DNA of 64,000 nucleotides from Cichorium intybus (Eukaryota; Streptophyta; Magnoliopsida; Asterales; Asteraceae). Positions 62,701 through 64,000 of the stretch are shown piece after piece; within the stretch, counting starts at the first letter, position 1; every line of letters begins with the position of its first letter. Where the stretch lies: contig CM042012.1 in assembly GCA_023525715.1 (NCBI GenBank), forward strand, positions 49,800,464-49,864,463. The letters are read 5' to 3'. Below the pieces are notes generated by a model, which was given only the letters and a program-made list of their open reading frames with translations, ran no database searches and was not told the origin of the DNA. The position numbers were made by a program, and so were the translations under genes.

Positions 62701-63601
62701 AAATGAGGATGACTCATGTGTTTACAAGAAAGCTAGTGGGAGCATTGTCATAATCCTAGTATTGTATGTAGATGACATACTTTTATTTGGAAATGACATC
62801 CCAACCTTAAAAGGTGTCAAAGCGTTCCTTGAGAGTTGTTTCTCAATGAAGGATCTAGGGGAAGCTGCTTATGTATTAGGCATAAAGATCTATAGAGATA
62901 GATCTAAGAGACTTATTGGTCTTAGCCAAAGTGTATATATTGATAAAATCTTGAAAAGGTTCAAGATGCAAGACTCCAAAAGAGGATTCTTGTCAATGCC
63001 GCATGGCACCATCCTAAGCAAGTCTCAGTGCCCAAACACTAGGACTGAACTTGAAAGGATGAAACATGTCCCATATGCTTCGGCAATTGGGTCCATCATG
63101 TATGCCATGTTATGCACTAGGCCCGACGTCTCATGTGCCTTAAGTATGACTAGTAGGTATCAACAGAACCCAGGTGAAGCCCACTGGACTGCTGTAAAGA
63201 ACATTCTTAAGTACTTGAGAAGAACTAAAGATATGTTCTTAGTTTACGGCGGTTTAGAAGAAAGCTTAAAGGTAAAGGGTTACACTGACGCAAGCTTCCA
63301 AACAGATAGGGATGATTCGAAATCTCAATCTGGGTATGTCTTTATTTTAAATGGAGGAGCCGTGTCTTGGAAGAGTTCCAAACAAGAAGTGATTGCACAA
63401 TCCACTACAGAATCAGAATATGTTGCTGCTTCAGAAGCTGCTCAAGAAGCTGTCTGGATGAGAAAGTTCATAGAAGATTTAGGGGTTGTTCCTTCCATTC
63501 GGGACCCTATAGAAATCTTCTGTGACAATCTAGGTGCTATAGCTCAAGCAAAGGAACCTAGATTGCATCAAAAAAACCAAACACATTCACCGAAGGTATA
63601 A
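59738..63601 (+). CDS. E3 gag-pol polyprotein (Ty1-copia), open for 1287 codons
   Basis: Single open frame. By residue: Gag core (EGEKLNHTNFLDWHRSVRIV, ~25-45), CCHC knuckle CFECGKAGHWKRNC (~265), protease WVFDTGCGTHIC (~312), integrase HHCC from LWHCRLGHINKNRISQL (~452) with CESCLHGKM, DDE start HTDVCGPF (~513) and SDRGGEY, RT fingers YDETFSPVVMIKSIRI (~894), QMDVKTAFLNG, active site YVDDILLFGND (~1010), RNase H GYTDASFQTDRD (~1181) and STTESEYVAASEAAQEAVWM. All catalytic motifs look intact. The frame ends early at 63601 because of one extra A in an A-run near 63570. The normal RNase H tail (YNYIRHEVKNGEIS to LRFSNEWI) continues in the next frame to a stop at 63758. The ATG directly follows an acceptor-like TTTTGTAG. 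The product would be cleaved by its own protease into particle and enzyme parts. Confidence 0.95.
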   Translation: MAPNNTHSAPNKTSLRSLLEGEKLNHTNFLDWHRSVRIVLKQEKKEYVLNEPLPEEPPAIPKPAHDAWLKKMDDSIDASCLMLATMIPDLQKDLENHSAYDMIHQLKEMFQQLARTERFETVRAFHACKMEDGQSVSSYVLKMKSHIDHLARLGVVMPEELATDMILNSLTKSFDPFVMNFNMNGFNKTIPELHGMLITAEKNLPKKTTQVLMIKEGGTKRTRPEHPNNSKGKGKAKAFKGKGKKVVQPSHPPKKKAKVAKDETCFECGKAGHWKRNCPTYLAELKKKKAGEGTSGIYVIDLELYNLSPNTWVFDTGCGTHICNMLQGFKRSRQLKANEVVLRVGNNARVAVDSIGSFNLLLPNGLCVTLLNVYYVPSLTRNIISVAKLRQCGFDLSFNNDDICVYKNNIFYFEARPLNGIYEVNLDEKTNNGSLYHTFTKKPKFDLSQTYLWHCRLGHINKNRISQLQKSGLLKANENDSFDICESCLHGKMTKAPFSGTNERAKDLLGIIHTDVCGPFKPMTRYGERYFITFTDDFSRFGYVYLIKHKHEAFEMFKTFQSEVENQLNKTIKGLRSDRGGEYLSTNFMDHLKTCGIVSQLTPPGTPQHNGVSERRNRTLLDMVRSMMSRSTLPLSFWGYALQTAARLLNMAPTKKVDKTPYEIWHGRVPSLSYLKVWGCEAYVRQEASNKLEPRSTKCIFVGYPKDCLGYYFYNPIENKIFISRKAEFLENKFLTEEASGRFVELEELQEPQPDTQEVESSIQQEIVEPEQTVDQEQIVTQGVRKSGRVRIEPERYGYLLMEEECYTIDSDEPVNYQRAISDPESDKWLEAMNTEMQSMHDNQVWNLVNLPTNCKTVGNKWVFKKKIDVDGNVHTFKARLVAKGYSQTHGIDYDETFSPVVMIKSIRILFAIAAYYDYEIWQMDVKTAFLNGYLLEDVYMDQPEGFVDPKHPNKVCKLKRSIYGLKQASRTWNIRFDEKITSYGFIKNEDDSCVYKKASGSIVIILVLYVDDILLFGNDIPTLKGVKAFLESCFSMKDLGEAAYVLGIKIYRDRSKRLIGLSQSVYIDKILKRFKMQDSKRGFLSMPHGTILSKSQCPNTRTELERMKHVPYASAIGSIMYAMLCTRPDVSCALSMTSRYQQNPGEAHWTAVKNILKYLRRTKDMFLVYGGLEESLKVKGYTDASFQTDRDDSKSQSGYVFILNGGAVSWKSSKQEVIAQSTTESEYVAASEAAQEAVWMRKFIEDLGVVPSIRDPIEIFCDNLGAIAQAKEPRLHQKNQTHSPKV

Positions 63602-64000
63602 CTACATTAGACATGAAGTTAAGAATGGTGAAATAAGTATTCACAAGGTTCATACAGATCGAAATTTGGCAGACCCATTCACGAAACCTTTACCCCAAAC
63701 TAAGCATGAAAGTCATGCTAAGGGTATAGGACTCCGTTTTTCTAATGAATGGATTTGATTTGTGTTTAATGTTTTATGAATATGAACTTATGTAAACGAC
63801 AAGAATTATGTAATATATGTGACGTGATGTTTCATTCATAATTATTGTGTTTTATTAGCATGTTTAATCCTTGAATAATTTAGTTATTCTAAACGTCCAT
63901 AGTCGATCATAGTTGTGGGAGCAATTATGAAGTAAGACTAATATGAATTGGATTGGTTGACTTTTATGGGTAAAAGTAGCAAAAGGTTGCAACCAAATTC
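63602..64000 (+). other. E3 frame-shifted RNase H tail and start of 3' UTR
   Basis: 63602-63759 still encodes the C-terminal residues of RNase H in the shifted frame (RNLADPFTKPLPQTKHESHA). The remainder is 3' UTR, including ATAGTCGATCATAG at about 63899, a phrase also found in the E2 3' UTR near 34730. The window ends before the 3' LTR. Confidence 0.8.

Larger units (their letters stand above)
56748..64000 (+). mobile_element. E3: Ty1-copia element, nearly intact, runs off the window
   Basis: 5' LTR 56748-57825, tRNA-Met primer site at 57828, 1.9-kb leader with four hairpins, and a long gag-pol frame followed by a 3' UTR that is still running at the last base. The 3' LTR is beyond the window. 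It sits inside the E4 RT. It is related to E2 in protein sequence and general layout, but its LTR and leader motif differ. Confidence 0.92.

Overview
The window is plant nuclear DNA from a repeat-rich dicot genome. Genes have spliced exons with GT/AG borders, the background is AT-rich, and long nested LTR retrotransposons fill most of the space. The repeat style (long Athila LTRs, Ty1-copia families with a tRNA-Met primer site, CAGGGCCG hAT elements) fits Asteraceae such as lettuce or chicory. That is a family-level impression, not proof. No rRNA, tRNA or CRISPR array was seen.

Region 1 (1-10200) holds the host genes. A decayed internal piece of a delta-1-pyrroline-5-carboxylate synthase (P5CS) gene lies at 103-995. 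It is followed by a PIF/Harbinger-like non-autonomous element (1089-2447) and a small MULE-like MITE (2529-2951). Two intact genes lie on the minus strand: a three-exon mitochondrial MAM33/p32 glycoprotein gene (3319-4633) and a four-exon GDP-mannose pyrophosphorylase gene (6303-8344) with a probable 5'-UTR intron reaching 9836. A LINE 3' remnant lies between them. Region 2 (10200-14414) is AT-rich, with a 3 x 195-bp tandem repeat, a degenerate ~50-bp repeat and a CA microsatellite.

Region 3 (14415-22026) is a complete LTR element in minus orientation (E1). It encodes only a Gag-like protein and no pol, so it is non-autonomous. Region 4 (22874-45565) is an old, stop-riddled Athila-type Ty3-gypsy element. 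It was later split by a young Ty1-copia element (E2, 28498-36145) and by a 2.7-kb solo LTR (36701-39408). Region 5 (45566-53789) holds nested hAT elements, the inner one carrying exons of a UTP21/WDR36-like WD40 gene, and two foldback elements with long inverted arms. Region 6 (53790-64000) is a broken copia element (E4) cut inside reverse transcriptase by another copia element (E3, 56748 to beyond the window end) with an almost intact 1287-codon gag-pol frame.

The most notable observation is a set of conserved-loop hairpins in the untranslated leaders of three copia-type elements. In E1 and E2 a 20-nt loop core, GAGCGTGTGTGGTTTACCGG, occurs six times. Its two 7-nt flanks differ from copy to copy but remain largely complementary. 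E3 has four hairpins built the same way around a different core, GATAAAGGATACCTAA. E1 has lost all enzyme genes but keeps these hairpins, the primer site, the polypurine tract and the LTR ends. That is what would be expected of cis-acting RNA signals used by an autonomous E2-like partner.
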